Assembly (NCBI GenBank): GCA_014529385.2
Contig: CM043969.1
Span: 23,407,946-23,471,945 of the forward strand
Direction: 5' to 3'
Length of the DNA stretch: 64,000 nt
Source of the DNA: Adiantum capillus-veneris
Taxonomy: Eukaryota; Streptophyta; Polypodiopsida; Polypodiales; Pteridaceae
Made by a program: the position numbers and the translations under genes. How positions within the stretch are numbered: the first letter of the stretch is position 1; each line of letters opens with the position of its first letter. Below are positions 36,701 to 51,700 of the stretch, in pieces. The notes under the pieces were generated by a model. The model made no database searches. It was not told the origin of the DNA and worked only from the letters and a program-made list of their open reading frames with translations.

Positions 36701-39700
36701 ACAATGGGCTAAAAAGACCCTGAGGTTCAGCCCATTAAGACTTCCAAAATGCTAAGGTTCCAAAATTCAAAGGTTGTGTCCAAAGGTCAACCATGGGGGG
36801 AATTGGATGCTTTGTGTGTGTCCCAAAAGTCTTTCAAATCCCTACATAGGAGAGCCTAGCTTGTAGGGGATGAGAGACAAAGTCACAACATACACACACA
36901 AACTCCCTTTACACAAAGGGAATGAGGGACACATGTCAACTCCCTAGGCCAGATGCCCACAAGGTGTATCCAATTCCTATTGGATGGCCTTGGAGGTGGA
37001 CCAATGAGAATTAGGCTAGATTAAATCTAGTTTAATTAATTTAAAAACAATTAATAAAAGAACCAATGAGAATTAAGTCCTCTAGAAGACTATTGAACAG
37101 TTTCCGAAGGGGTCCAATGAGCATTCAGTAGCCCAATGGCTTGCCTGATTCCTATTGGCCAGGAGGCAAAGGGGTCCAATGAGAGTTTAGTTGAATTATT
37201 AAATTAACTAAAGCTCTCACAAAAGGGGAAAGGGGGACACATGTCAGAAGGCTATCACTTATACTACTTAATTACCATTGGCTAGGCCTGGGGAGGTCCA
37301 ATGAGCAAATAGCAAGAGGGGTCAACCAAGAGAGAGAGAGAGAGGGGGCTGATTTTTACAAGGCATTATCACACACACACTCACACAATATCATGTGTGA
37401 AGTAAATAAGACTCTCTCTCCTTATCAAGCTTTAATGGAAAGCTTATCACCTACTCCAAGCTTGTGAGAAGGGAGGCCTACACCAACAACTCTTGGCTTT
37501 GTGATGCAAATCCAACCAAGAGCCAAGCTTCAATGCATGCTCATCTCCTCTACCACGCTAATTACTAAGCTAAGCTATGCTAATATGAGTGATTATGTGA
37601 GGAGATGTACATCTTTCTCGTAAGAATACTCCTTCTTCCTCTCAATCTACTCCCATATCCTACTAGCTCTCACCATCTTTGAAGGTGTGTGAGGTATTGG
37701 GTCTGAGACTGGGAATAATTGATGTTGTGTTTGCTAAGTGTTTTGCTTAGTGCATGAAGCTTTCATCTTCATTGCACTAGCTAGTCTTGAAGGAACACAA
37801 AGAATTGTATTATAGAATGTCTCTCTTGATGGGAGAAACCATAATACAAAGCCTTTTGGAGGGGGGACCGGCTCCATGCAAATCCGGTCCTCAACTGTTG
37901 TCAATATCTTAATTTCTCTCTCTTTTGAAAGTATTGTTCATGCTATCTCACTAGGTGTTATGCTCTTTGTTGCTCTCTCCACCCAAGCACTCTTGTAATT
38001 CTCACTAGGAATCTATTGTAATGAAATGCCCACTATGTTAATGCTAATTTCCGCCACACACAAGTTTTTAGGCCATTAAATGTTACATTGGTATCAGAGC
38101 ACAAGGTTTCTCTTTTCTTGCTCAAGAAGGGAGGTCTTCAAGTTAGCTATAAATGGTTGGTATTATGAATTGCCTGTGAGTAAGTAGAATAGGGATTTTT
38201 CAGCCTTGGAGTGCGCCTGCGTTTGTGCAGTTAATGGGGCATCACCGTCGAGAGTTATGGTCTTAATAGTGGAGTCCTACGGGGCTTGCCTACAGCTTTA
38301 ACCACTATTGTCAAGCTATTAGAAGCTTGACAGGAGCCGGTGCTGTTTTGGTGTTGAACGACCCTCTCTTCTATTCCTTGCAATTAATGGTATTCGAGCC
38401 ATGGGTACAATAGCTTGAGTGTTTTTTCTAAAGGGGTAAAGAGGAGTAGCAACTAGGGCTTGAAGTGCCAAAGTACACCTAAAACGTTTACACTAAAAGT
38501 TGTTAGAATGGATGACAATAGTAAAGAGAGTGAAATTAATGTTGATAACTTTGATTTTGCTAATGATCAAGCTACTAATGATGCTCCGATGCTTGTTAAC
38601 TATCTTGTTTCTAGGCTTCAACAAGCCATGGGCAATCCATCTCTCCAAAGTGAAGTGCAACGACAGCTCCGTGCTCATGGGATTCTCCAAGCTCACCACC
38701 ATGACGAGAGAACACCTAGGAAGCCTCTCTGTGAGACTTCCAAAAGAGGTCTCTCTCTGATTCGGGAAGAAGAAGAGAATCCATCCGAAGGGCTCAAGAA
38801 TTTACTTCTTGATGATGCATCTCCTTCCCGAAGGAGAACTCAAGAGCCTCCACCGAAGGAACGAGAAAGAAGTGAGTCTCCCGCCACCTCGGCGGAGATG
38901 GCTCCACGAAGACGGCGGGCTAAACGCTCTCCATCACCACCAAAGCGGAGAAGACCATCGCACCCTTCTCCACACCATAATTCAAAGAGGGATGATAAAA
39001 AGCAAGAGAAGAAAAAGGCGAGAAAGAGGACACCCTCTTTTCCATCTTCTTCATCCTCTTCCTCTTATGAAAGTGATGGTGAAGACGACGAAGATCAAGA
39101 CAAGAAAAAGGCGAGAAAGAGGTCACCCTCTTCTCCACCTTCTTCAAATTCTTCACCTTCTGAAGAAAGAGATGGTGCAACCTTTGAACCATAAAAAAGA
39201 AGAGGCCATAGAAATCCTATGCCGCTTGGAAGAGGTCGTCCAAGCTGAAGAAGTTCAAAGAGGGAGGGAAGAGCATCTCTTTCCTTACCTATGATGGCAC
39301 CTTTGGTGCTACGGACAAAGTCTTGGCCTTTATCCAACATTCTGATACGGAGTTTGGAGATGAGGGCTTCACAAAGTCCTCTAAGCTACACCATGTAGCT
39401 ATGCACTTTCAAAAGTCCGCCAGGCAATGGTGGTCTAGCCTACGAGCCAACGGTGTGAAGCTCCACGAACATGGAAAGCTCTAAGAGCTTCCATTATGAA
39501 GCAGTTTTTGGCCACCGATGCCAAAGACAAAGTACTCACCGAATGGCGAAGCTTAAAGCTCTCTCCCTATGAATCCATCTACAAATATGTAGACAAGTTT
39601 TGGGACCTACAACTCAAAGCCACTGTCTTCAAAAAGTTGGATTTTGGAGAGCAAAAGCAACAATTCTGTGCGGGCTTTACTGAAGAAATGGCGGAGTATG

Positions 39701-42700
39701 TCAACTCCCAAAAGCCACGTACCATATCGGCGGTAATACACCATACTATGGTGGCCTCTCGAATCAATTTCCAAACGGGGGCTAAAAGAAATAATAAGCC
39801 CACGAAAAACAAGGGTTCCAACAAGCCTAAGGGGAAGGACAATGTCCAAAACTCTCCTAAGGGCAACTCCAACAAAGCTAAAGAGAAGGGAGTTTACAAA
39901 GGTAAAAACAAACTCTCTCCTGAAGAACTTGAGCGTTATCGCAAGGATAACCGGTGTTTCAAGTGCGGAAAACAAGGGCATGCATACCGTGCTTGTCCCC
40001 AAAAGAACAACTGCCAAGATCCTCCTAGAGCTACCTTGGTTGAAATCCAAGAGGAGGAGACTCACCAAACTCATCACAAAGCATCTCCTCTATGCCATGC
40101 TTGGGGAAAGGTAAGAGAACATGATGCTTTTATTCTCTTTGACCGTGGTTTTACTCACAATTTTATATCTATAGAGTTGGCCACCAAACTATGCATACAA
40201 GCCTGTGAGATGGGAGATGTTCTACCCGCAGACAGTGCTTTCAAGGGGCAAGAAGCTTCAATCACTCCATTAATCGGGAAATTGAGGCTTCATGTCCAAA
40301 GCTATGTGGACAAAGAGGACTTCTTTATCTCTCCTCTCAAGCATGAGGATGTAATCCTAGGGGCACCATGGTTTGATCGCCTGGCTGCCAATGTTAAATT
40401 CCATGAAAGGAGAATCTCCTTTAAGTTCAGGGAAAAATACATGTATATAGATGCTAAGGAAATGGGTAACACTATCCCCATTGTACATACACCAGCTTTC
40501 AACAAGTCAATAAAGAGCTTTATTTCCGTGTACATGATTTTTGTTAAAGATTCTCAAAATGAACCTAATGCTTTAGCACAGGAAAATAAAAGCAACCAAA
40601 AGGAATTAAAGTTATCCAATTTTCTCAAGGGGTTTCAAGATGTTTTTATTGACAACATCCCTTGTGAGCTACCTCCTAAACTAGGTAATGGTGACCATGC
40701 AATTGAACTTCTTCCAGGAAGTTCACTGCCTAACAAACCTCCTTATAGAGTTTCTCAAGCTCAATAAGAGGAGATTATGTGGCAAGTTCATGAGTTGGTT
40801 GAGAAGGGCATGGTTAGGCCTAGCTCATCTCCATTTTTCTCACCTTTGCTATTAGTGCAAAAGAAAGACGGCACATATGGTATGTGTGTCGACTATAGAG
40901 CACTAAATAGGATCACTATCAAGAATAGGTTTCCCGTTCCATGGGTAGAAGACCTATTTGATAAGCTACAAGGATCGACCTACTTCAGTAGGATTGACCT
41001 AAAAAGTGGCTATCATCAAATAAGGATAGTTGATCAAGACATTGTAAAGACCGCATTTTGCACCACATTTGGTCTTTACGAATACATTGTCATGCCTTTT
41101 GGATAAGCCACATTCAATCGCTTGATGGAGAAGCTGTTCGAATTAAGTCCTCTAGAAGACTATTGGACAGTCTCCCAAGGGGTCCAATGAGCATTCAGCA
41201 GCCCAATGGATTTCCTGATTCCTATTGGCCAGGAGGCAAAGGGGTCCAATGAGAGTTTAGTTGAATTATTAAATTAACTAAAGCTCTCACAAAAGGGGAA
41301 AGGGGGACACATGTCAGAAGGTTATCACTTATACTGCTTACTTACCATTGGCTGGGCATGGGGAGGTTCAATGAGAGTAGAGCATGAGCAAATAGCAAGA
41401 GGGGTCGACCAAGAGAGAGAGAGAGAGAGAGAGAGGGCTGATTTTTGCAAGGAATTATCACACACACACTCACACAATCTCATGTGTGAAGTAAAGAAGA
41501 CTCTCTCTCCTTCTCAAGCTTTAATGGAAAGCTTATCACCTACTCCAAGCTTGTGAGAAGGGAGGCCTACACCAACAACTCTTGGCTTTCTGATGAAAAT
41601 CCAACCAAGAGCCAAGCTTCAATGCATGCTCATCTCCTCTACCATGCTAATTACTAAGCTAAGCTATGCTAATATGAGTGATTATGTGAGGATATGTACA
41701 TATTTTCTTGTAAGAATACTCCTTCTTCTTCTCAATCTACCCTCAAACCCTGCTAGCTCTCACCATCTTTGAAGGTGTGTGAGGTCTTGGGTCTGAGACC
41801 GGGGATAATTGATGTTGTGTTTGCTAAGTGTTTTGCTTAGTGCATGAAGCTTTCATCTTCATTGCACTAGCTAGTCTTGAAGGAACACAAGAATTGTATT
41901 GTACAATGTCTCTCTTGATGGGAGAAACCATAATACAAAGCCTTTTGGAGGGGGGACCGGCTCCATGAAAATCCGGTCCTCAACTGTTGTCAATATCTTA
42001 ATTTCTCTCTCTTTTGAAAGTATTGTTCATGCTATCTAACTAGGTGTTATGATTTTTGTTGCTCTCTCCACCCAAGCACTCTTGTAATTCTCATTTGGAA
42101 TCTATTGTAATGAAATGCCCACTATGTTCACGCTAATTTCTGCTACACACAAGTTTTTAGGCCATTAAATGTTACAAAGAATCACGGAGGCGTTTACACA
42201 CAATCAAAGTGGTCTTTTGAGAGACTCAATTTTTGGAGCATACATGTGGAGCTTCTTTCATAGTTTCCCATTGTACATGCATTTTAGCGAGCACTTTCAA
42301 GTGTGGTGAGCTCTCTTGAGAGCATTTTTTTGCATTGATCAAGTTTTTGGATTGCAACTCTTTTGGTGCTTGCTTATGCGTGGTCACTCCGTTGATGTAA
42401 GTTGAGTGCGGATTGCCATTGTATGTGAAAATGTGGAGCCATTTTGGCATTTTTACTCATTCGCATTGAGTAGTGTTATGGTTTATGGTAGAGATTGTAT
42501 TTAAGTTTTTTCTCAGTTTAGTCTGCCATATTTTTTTCAAGATTCTTGCCATGGTTTGCACGTATTCTCAGTTTACAGTCTGATGGTTTAGTGGTCGAGC
42601 TGACTTCCACTCTGGTAGTTATCTGCAGCTTTTTGGCTTGTGGTTTGCGTTGAGTTTTGACTCATTTGGCAAAGGAATTTTGTTCGTTTTTTCTTGTCTT

Positions 42701-45700
42701 CTCGCCATAAACATTTGCAGTGTTATGCCATCTTGTACAGTGGTTGAAATATTTTCACTTTGACAATGATCGAGTGTTTACTCTCACTTTGATAGGTTTT
42801 GTGAGCTTGGATATAGGTTGGTGTTCTTGTACCCACTCTCGCAGGAGTGAGGATTAGCGTACGCTTGTGTGGCTACAGACTTTCCCAGTCACAATTTTCA
42901 CAGGTTTTTTGTAGACTTTTGCAGACAGTTTTTCTTATGGGATGCGTTTTAAGCTAGTTTGCTCTCTACTTGCATATATGGTTATGCACTTTACACTCAG
43001 CTGAGCAGTTTGTCCCATATTATATGCTTGTAGATAGCAAATTGTGGAGATGTTTTATGCATATGCAAGCATTGGTTTTGATGTGATTCTTCATGGTTTT
43101 CATGATTGTGTAGTGTCAAGTAATCTCCCACTTTTTGTTGCTCTTTTGGCATTCACTTATGGGAGTAGATATGTGTGATAGTGAGAGACAACGGTCTCGT
43201 TCATGCTGATACGTACGTTGTTGGCATTGTGGTCACATAGGGCACATTAGATGCCATTGTTTTAGATGTATGAAATAGCAGCAGAGATGTATGCGAGATG
43301 TAGATACGACTTTGAAACATGGTAGAGAGGTAGTTCTAGTGGTAGTCTATGTTAGTGACGGTGATGTCATGTTTACCTCAAGTGTACCTCTTGCATATAT
43401 TTCTATGGACAGCACACTTTCTCCAAAGTGCTTACTATAGATAGCAATGTTGCCTTCCATGTCACACCATGTCATAAATGGTTCATGCCATTTTCTAGTG
43501 GGAGTTTTGGTTGTCTACACTTGGTCAATGGTTTGACGTTTGATATAGAGGGTGAAATAGATGTTTGTTTGTCTTTGCCCAGTGGTGCATCATACAAACT
43601 ACGACATGTGCACTATGTTCCTCAGATGAGACAAAGATTGATCTCAATGAGATAGTTAGTAGACTTTGGTTGTCACATACTACTTAGAGATTAGTCTTTC
43701 TAGATGCATTGTGGTTCATTAGTGATTTCCAGAGAAGCCCGCAGTGGCCTGGTATATCCTATGCATGTGTCTGGACTCTCAGGTTTGAGATGGCGTAGTC
43801 TCGGTTTTGTTGCTGACATGCTTTGAGCAAGAGATGAGACATGTCTCTTTTGCATGTGAGCTCCACAATGAGCATTTAGTTGTGCAAGACGTGCCAGTGG
43901 GGACTCTGTAGAGACAAAGGTAGAGAAACAATGCTTTAGTGAGACACAACAGGTGTTGTCATACTTTGTGCAGGTAGAGGTAGAGCAAGTTTGCTCCCTA
44001 GAGACATAGATAGAGATGACAGACATGGAGTTCTTTGATATACTCATGCTAGAGGCTGATGAGTTGGTGCCAAGACACACAATTTTGCCTATGGGTGATA
44101 GGGACATAGGTTTCCCAATGTTGGTGTTGGCACATCCATACGTGATGGATAGTCCTGATAATGTAGTGATTCAAATAGTGCAAGGGAGGTGAGTACAACC
44201 AAGTTTTCATAGATTTCGTCAGTGTTTAGGCGTCTCATATTTGACTTGTTAGTGTCGAGGCCTGACCTAGCAGCTAAGCGGGAGCGTTTGCAGCAGGGAT
44301 TGTCAATCGTGCAATGATTGATGTTAGCATAATGCATAGTGGAGTTTTGCAGACCATACAGAGTAGTTTGTGAGATTTGCATGCATGCTCTAGCGTGGGC
44401 GGCATGCTTGGCTACCACGAGAATCGATATGACTGCATGTAGATTGACTAAGCGATCTAGTGGGTGTAGGTTGTGAGAGTCTCTCACCTATTTTCTTATA
44501 CATACTAGTAGTTTAGCTAGTAGGACACATATATCGGCACATTTTTCTTTAAGTGGGAGATTCTTGGGGTACAACCGTTTGTGCCTTGACCGATTGCCTA
44601 GGCTATGGGCTCCCGTCCAACACTGATACCTTATTCTTGTGTACATACACAAAGAATAAGGTCCAGCTCATACTAGAGTCTTGCTCCACCCACACACTAT
44701 GTACTCTCTCCTTCCCACATGCACACCGCACCGCGTACACACACGCATCTACGTATAGGCACAGTCAAGTGATGAAGGCCATGAAAAACTAAAGAATGTA
44801 AAGGCTCGGCTGGAACGGGAGCTAAAAGAAGTGAGAATACAAATAGAGATCGGCCCAAACGTTAAGAAAATATATTGCTCACATGAAGAATGTGGTGGGT
44901 TATTCAAAGAAGGGTTGGTGAATTGAGCTTTTAATGCTCTAAAGAAACCTCTACCGAGCAGGTGGAGGTTACGAAGGCTGTCACTGTTGTGGTTCTGCCA
45001 GCACTTATTAAAAAAATAGCTAGCCATGCAAGCTAATTGTACGCTTCTGTTTGGTTCAAGAAGGACGCTAACATTTCAAACATCGTGAATAAAGGACCCC
45101 TTATCTTTAACATGACTACTATTTGTGTGTTACTATGGAAGCCAGTATTTGACTCGGCGAAGTCCCTCTAGGGGTTTCATCCTATCCGGGTTGAGCTCGT
45201 GGGTCTGCCTAGTTGGCTTTAGGAAAATATTAGGATGCTTGCCAGTCAACTGGGCACCCCCTTGTTTCTTGCTAACAAGAGGGGACTAGACATGTATAGG
45301 CTAGATTGTCTCTAAGATCCCATGGTGATAATTACTATTCTGTTCAAATTTGGGACCTATTGCGGGGCGTTCTTTGAGTGTAGCAAATTTGGAACTTTGC
45401 CAAGGATTGCCTCATGAATGCTAAAGTGAATACTAACCTTGTTGTGCATGATTCCAATATAGGGGTCGGTATTCACTTTAGCCTTCATGAGGAAATCCTT
45501 GGCAACAAATTCCTCACTATTTTCAACATATTCACCCCTAATGATTCCAAAGGTAGGAAGATATTATAGAATGATCTCTCAAAACTACAAACAGAGGGGG
45601 ATTTTTGCTTGATGGGAGACTTTAATATGGTTTGTTTCAGACAAGATAAACAAGGACTTGCAAGGATTCTTGTTGGGGAGGGAGTGTAAGAAATGGATAT

Positions 45701-48700
45701 GCCTGGAAGAAAAATGGACTCTTGCTGATGCCTGGTTGACCGGCCCTTAAAAGGATGATGCGGGGTTCATTTACCACAACCTCCAATCCTCCCAATCTGC
45801 CTCCAGACTTGACAGGCTTTATTTCCCTCAGAGCGGAGATTGGGTGCCTTCTTCATTTCTTCTGCAAGTCCTTGTGAATGAACATCTCTCATATCATTTT
45901 CCCCTTCTTGGAGCCTTGACATTTTCTAGAGAAGAATCACATTAATAGTAGGATGCCAAGAAACTACTTATCACCTACCCAAATCTAAAGAGCTGAACCA
46001 CGACATCATCAAAGAAAGGCCAGACTCATGGAAAATATTTAGTAAACAAATCCAAATTGCAATCAAGAGAGTGGTTCCAATGCCAAAAAATGCAAACAAC
46101 GGTGAAATATCAGTCTGTTGATCTAGATTTGAAGAGCTAAGCCAAAAGAAAATGCAAGGCAAGGTCTCAGACCAAGAACACATTGAATGGCTGAAGATCA
46201 AGTAGATCTTGCACGAAAGGGAAATGGAGGAGACTAATCTCCTTAGGCTTCAAGCCAAGAAGAGGTGCATTAGGACCGAGAAAGCTGACAAAAACACCCT
46301 ACTCATAACGATCAAGATAAGAAAATGATAGGCTATAATATATTCCTTGATCAACAACCAAGGAATCCATATTAACAACACTGATCAGATGGGTAAAGTG
46401 ATGCTAGATCATCTTAGCCAAATCATTGGAAAGGAAGATTCCCCTTCTCCCATAATTAGAAAAGCCAGGAAGAAGATTTTTACGTCCACTCCAACATTAG
46501 TGGACTTTAACCAAAAGAATTACAAGGCCCTTTACCCTGGATGAATGTTGGATGACACTCAAAAATCTGGGCAAAGAAAAGTTGCTAGGATGGAATGGGA
46601 TCACTATCGAGCTTTGTCAAGAGTTCTGGGAGGTTCTGTGTACATCTTTCTTGATTATGTTTAACGTGTCCTTTACTAAAGGTTAGCTTGAATTAGGGTT
46701 TAAGAAGGAATAATTATGCTCATCCTTAAGCCATCAACTTGCTCTCAACTCAAACACTGTTGGAGACCAGTCACAATAATGACAATGGTGTACAAGGTGA
46801 TGGCTAAACTGTCATTCCAAAAAGAATGACCTAGGTGTTAGTTGATGTTATTTCTCCCCACTATCATGGATTATTAAAGTTAGATCAATATATGAAAACA
46901 TCTTGGTGGCTATGATAGGTATGGAATGTGCCAAGCTTAAGAAACAGAAATGTGTCCTTCTACAACTGGACCTTGATAAGGCATATGATAGGATAACCTG
47001 GTCTTTTTTTGCAAGAAATGCTTTAGTCTCTAGGGTTTGGTCCACGAAATGTCAAGTTGTAAGTACTCTTGGGGAAGGGAGTTTCTCAGAGCTGCTATTC
47101 AACTCAAGAATAGTTGGCTACTTTGATGTCAAGAGATCCATTTGTAAAGGGTGTTGCTTTGGTTTGCCGCCTGCACCCACCCTCTTATTGCAATGTTGGA
47201 GCAAGAGGACAATAGGAGAGATTCAAGGGATGCACCTTCAGAATGGCAAAAAAATGCTTTTCAAGATGTTCTCGGATGACTCACTACTCTTCCTCCGAGT
47301 GGATGGGAACAATGTTAGGCAAGCCTTGGAGATTGTCAAGGTGTTTGCCGTAGCGTCAGGGTCTCAATGCAACTTTGAAAAATCAAGAATTATTTCTGTG
47401 ACGGAAGATGATAACTTTGATTCTGTAGGTTGGACTGCTGAGATTGTGAAGAAAGGCAACATCTTCTGACACGTAGGGGTGCCTGTTGGGGAGGGTACTA
47501 CTCAAAAAGCCTCCTTTGACTAGGTTCAAGAAAAAATTAAAAAGAAATTGAAGCGATGGGAGTTCATTCTGATTCCTTTTCACTGTAGAGCTACGATAAT
47601 CAATACCTTCTTCATCCATATATTACCTTCTCGTCACCATTCCTGCAATTATCCCGAAAAAATTGGAGCTTCTTCTTGAACCAATTAAGTCATTTTTGTG
47701 GATAAATAAACTGACTGCTTTGGGGCAAATGGGTGGCTATTGCTAAACAAAATCTCAAGGTGGGCTTGGCATCCTTGACCCTGTCACTCATGCTCTATCT
47801 GCTAAAGTTTTTTTAACCATCGCCATTTCATATGACAACTGGGTTGTCATGGCAAGAGAGATGGTAATGGAAGCCTGCATGAAATGTAAAGGTGATTTAT
47901 GGTCCAACCTCAACATACAAAACAAAATTCTCCCCCTTCCAATTTAAAGGGACAATGAAGTGGATTTACTGGGATTTTTTTTGAACCATGTTATAAATCC
48001 ACAGATGCACTCAAGTGTAAGGAAGGGATTAGAAACTAGAAAGGTATGTCTAGGCACCGGTCTCCGTGTCCATAGGTCATCTAGGTTCCTCCCAGAGATA
48101 GCCCCAGCTATCCTTGGTCTTGATTTTCTAGTACTTACTATCTTCATCCATTGTCTCCTTATCCTTGGTGCAAGATGGAGTACTTGGGGCCAAGTTATTT
48201 TCGGACCTTGCATCAAAACATCTTAAACTAGGTCATATGGTTTATCATACTCACCCAGCAAAAAATCCACGATGTCGATCTTCCATCGAGACTTAGAGTC
48301 ATGCTTGCTAGCGTCTCCTTTTCCTTTCATCTTTTCCTCCCTTTGAAAGGCCTCTTAGTGCTTAGCACGCTTCACTCCCATGGCATCCACTTCTTCTACT
48401 TTTTCTTTTCCTTTGTCCTTCTCTTTGATGCGCTCTTCTACCTTCGCCTTTCCTTTAGCTTCAAGACTGATGAAACTTACTGCTTGGTTTTCAGCAGGTG
48501 GTGGAGGTAGCGATGGAAGGTGGTGGTTGTACGGGTGGTCCAAGGACTTGAACCTGTGGAGTCATCTCTGGTTGCCTAGGCGATGGTGGTCTCGCCCTTG
48601 GTAGAGAGATATGATCCTATCTTACTCTTGTACTTTAAGGAGTTTGACTTTACCTCTCTCTACCACAGTGGGCGCATGGATAAATTTTTGTAAACAAACT

Positions 48701-51700
48701 CCAAATTTGGCGGAGGTTTGACAGTTAGAATGTCCTCTTCAAGCTCTATCTACCGATATATAGCACGCCATGAGATTCCTCATATTTTAGAAGATTCTTT
48801 TTTTTATTCACTTAGATTCCGACAGAGTTGTCAAATCATAGGTGAATCAAAAAAAGAATTTTCTAAAATATGAGGAATCTCATGGCGTGCTATATATCAG
48901 TAGATAGAGCTTGAAGAGGATATTCTAAGTGTCAAACCTCCGCCAACTTCGCAGTTTATTTGCAAAAATTTATCCATGCGCCCGTTTTGGTAGAGAGAGG
49001 TAAAGTCAAACTCCTTAAAGGGCCCCTTTGTGAGTCCAAATTTTGCGTAAATGCATTTGACGTAAGGCCTTCCCATCACATTCGGGTAAAGAGCGTCAGA
49101 CTAGCCAGGCACTGCTAATCACGACTATCTACCCTCGGCCAAGCACTACATGGGATGGCATCCCATACATGAGACTCCTCAAGCAATTAGTCCTTCCGCA
49201 TTCCAAAACCTTGGCTGAAGCTTAGAAACTCCCAGCTGAGACACCATCTGAGCCAACCGGGTCGGTACGAAACCGGTCCCCGGTGAATCTTTAACGGTCA
49301 ATATTTTGGCGACCGAAACTCTAATCACTGGTTTGAAAAGACCGACGCGCTCCACAAAGTGAGAGATTCAAGCCCATGCATTCATTTCATTTAAGTCCCC
49401 TTAGTTGCAACTGCCCAATTCCGTACGGATCTGCAATCGACTTAAACTTCAAACTGCCATAACTTTTGCACCGTAGCTCCAATCGACGAGCCGTAAAGAC
49501 AGGCCGATAGAGCACTTCAAGCACTGCAGTTTAAGATCATAATATCCTATACGTGCTCACTTCAGTCATAGTCCTTTTTGGCATCATAAAGGCATGTTTT
49601 GGCCCTTTTAAGTCGCATCTGGCATACATTAACCATTAAGCTTGGCCTGTTAACAGGCCCTGATCACTGCTCACTAAATTTGTAGGCCTCAAAGAAGCTT
49701 ATCTTGCATTTCTTTTCTCTTTTTCTCTTCATAGAAGCGAAGCTGCACAACATCCACCCCCTCTGAATCTGCACAGTCTCCAGTCTGTGCCAACTGCTTC
49801 AATCTGCATCTGCTTTAGGTATCTTAAGTTCTTTCCATCATCAGACTCACATTACTGGCCCTACAAGAGGTTGTGTGCTCTTGTGACGCTGTTAGCGACG
49901 AAAATACACTAGGTTTTTATAACCCCCGGCGTCGCTAAAACCGTCGCTATATGCGTCGCTATAGGCATCGCTATAAGCGTCGCTATATAGCGACGCTCAT
50001 AGCGACGGTTATAGCGACGTTTACACAAAAGACTATAGCGACGCTACAGAGCCATAAATAGCGACGCTTATAGCGACGCCCGAGAGAATTGTTGTGTGCT
50101 TTTCAATTGGTTGTGCAACCATCTTAAGCTCATGAAGGTTGGTAGGCTCTCCAAAACCGCTGGATAGTGCATCGGTGGTCGTCTTCCCCGTCTCCACTCG
50201 ATTCGTGCCCTTTGTCGCTCTTGCTTTGCATCCTCATATTGTGAAATCCACTTTTGCATCACTGGATTGTGAAGCATGCAAAATTGGTTGATTTTAGCCT
50301 CTAGATCTTCCGTCATCTTCTTCTCAACACCAAGATTGCACATGACAATCCCAGATATGCGCTCATCATCTATGGTTCGCCATAGCGTGTCCCGGGATTT
50401 ATCAAATCCGTCTAGCAACTCTCCAATGTACACTAGGGACTCTGATACCAACCAACCTTCTGCCATGCTACGCTCCGGACGTGCCTTTTGACGCACATAT
50501 CCCTTAAGACGCACATATCCCTTAAGCGTTTTCATGAAACGCTCTAAGAAGAACATCCATCTGGAATGAACTGTGCCAGCTATTTCCACCTCATCGACTA
50601 TGTGAACAAGAAGATGCACCTGAATGGTTAGCATTGTAGTAGGAAAATGTTTCTCAAACATGCACACAAGCTCCGCAGCATTTAGTTTGGCGAATGGTAT
50701 GGAGTCTATGTTGATCTCCTTTTGTGAGATCCATTGCACCAGCTTTGCAAGTTTGTAGATTGTGTTACGGATGTCGAGAGACAAACATCCCTCAATGGCA
50801 ACCGGTAAAATAAATTGTAAAGTATGTGCAGCAATGATATTAAAGTCCACATTTTATGCAATGATATTAAAGTCCACTATGAACGTACCTGACACATTTT
50901 ATGCCAATCGTGTGACTTCAAACCGGTAAGCTTTCCTTCTTTAGTAAAACACGTTCGGAGCGAGTGCATTACGCCAGTGGGGGTCCGCAAAGATCGAATG
51001 GTCTCTTTTACTTTGCGTTCTTGGGCTCTTGTGAAAATCCATGGTGCTTTAGGGAGTTTTATCGATCCATCAGACGCTGTTTGCGGCCAATATTGCTCCA
51101 TACGATCCACATTTCTAAGGTCAACTCTGGCTCCCAAAGTATCTTTCTTGCCGGTCAGATGGTCCCAAGTAGATTACCCACATTCTTGAATATGTGCATT
51201 GGATCGAGCAAGTGATTGATCATGAGTCGGGGCCAGTATGGTAACTCGTACCATAGAGATAGTCTCTTCATCCCTGGAGGCAATCCGTCATCGCACATCT
51301 CCTTCTGCTCTAACCATGCTTGTGCAGACATCCTTGGTGGCTCTCTTCCCAAAAAGCCGTCGCGTAACACATGATTCTCTGGAAGATACGCTTGATGACC
51401 TTCGTAGATTTGCTTCTTCAGTGAGGGTGCCCTACGTGCATTCAATCTAGGTCCACATGTGACACATGCTCTGTATCCGCTTGTTTGAAGCCCTGCATGT
51501 ATACACATGATAATAGATCAACTATGGGAAAAAACAAGATTTACAGTGTCTGAGTGAGGAGTGTCAATAGATCACCTGAGCATTCTCTTAGCCCGGGATA
51601 GTCATGCATGGTCCACATTAGAATGCCTCTGATCAAAGCATTCCATCGTCCTGTGTGTCGGCTCATATCCACCACCTCTATGCCAATCCACAATTGTTGT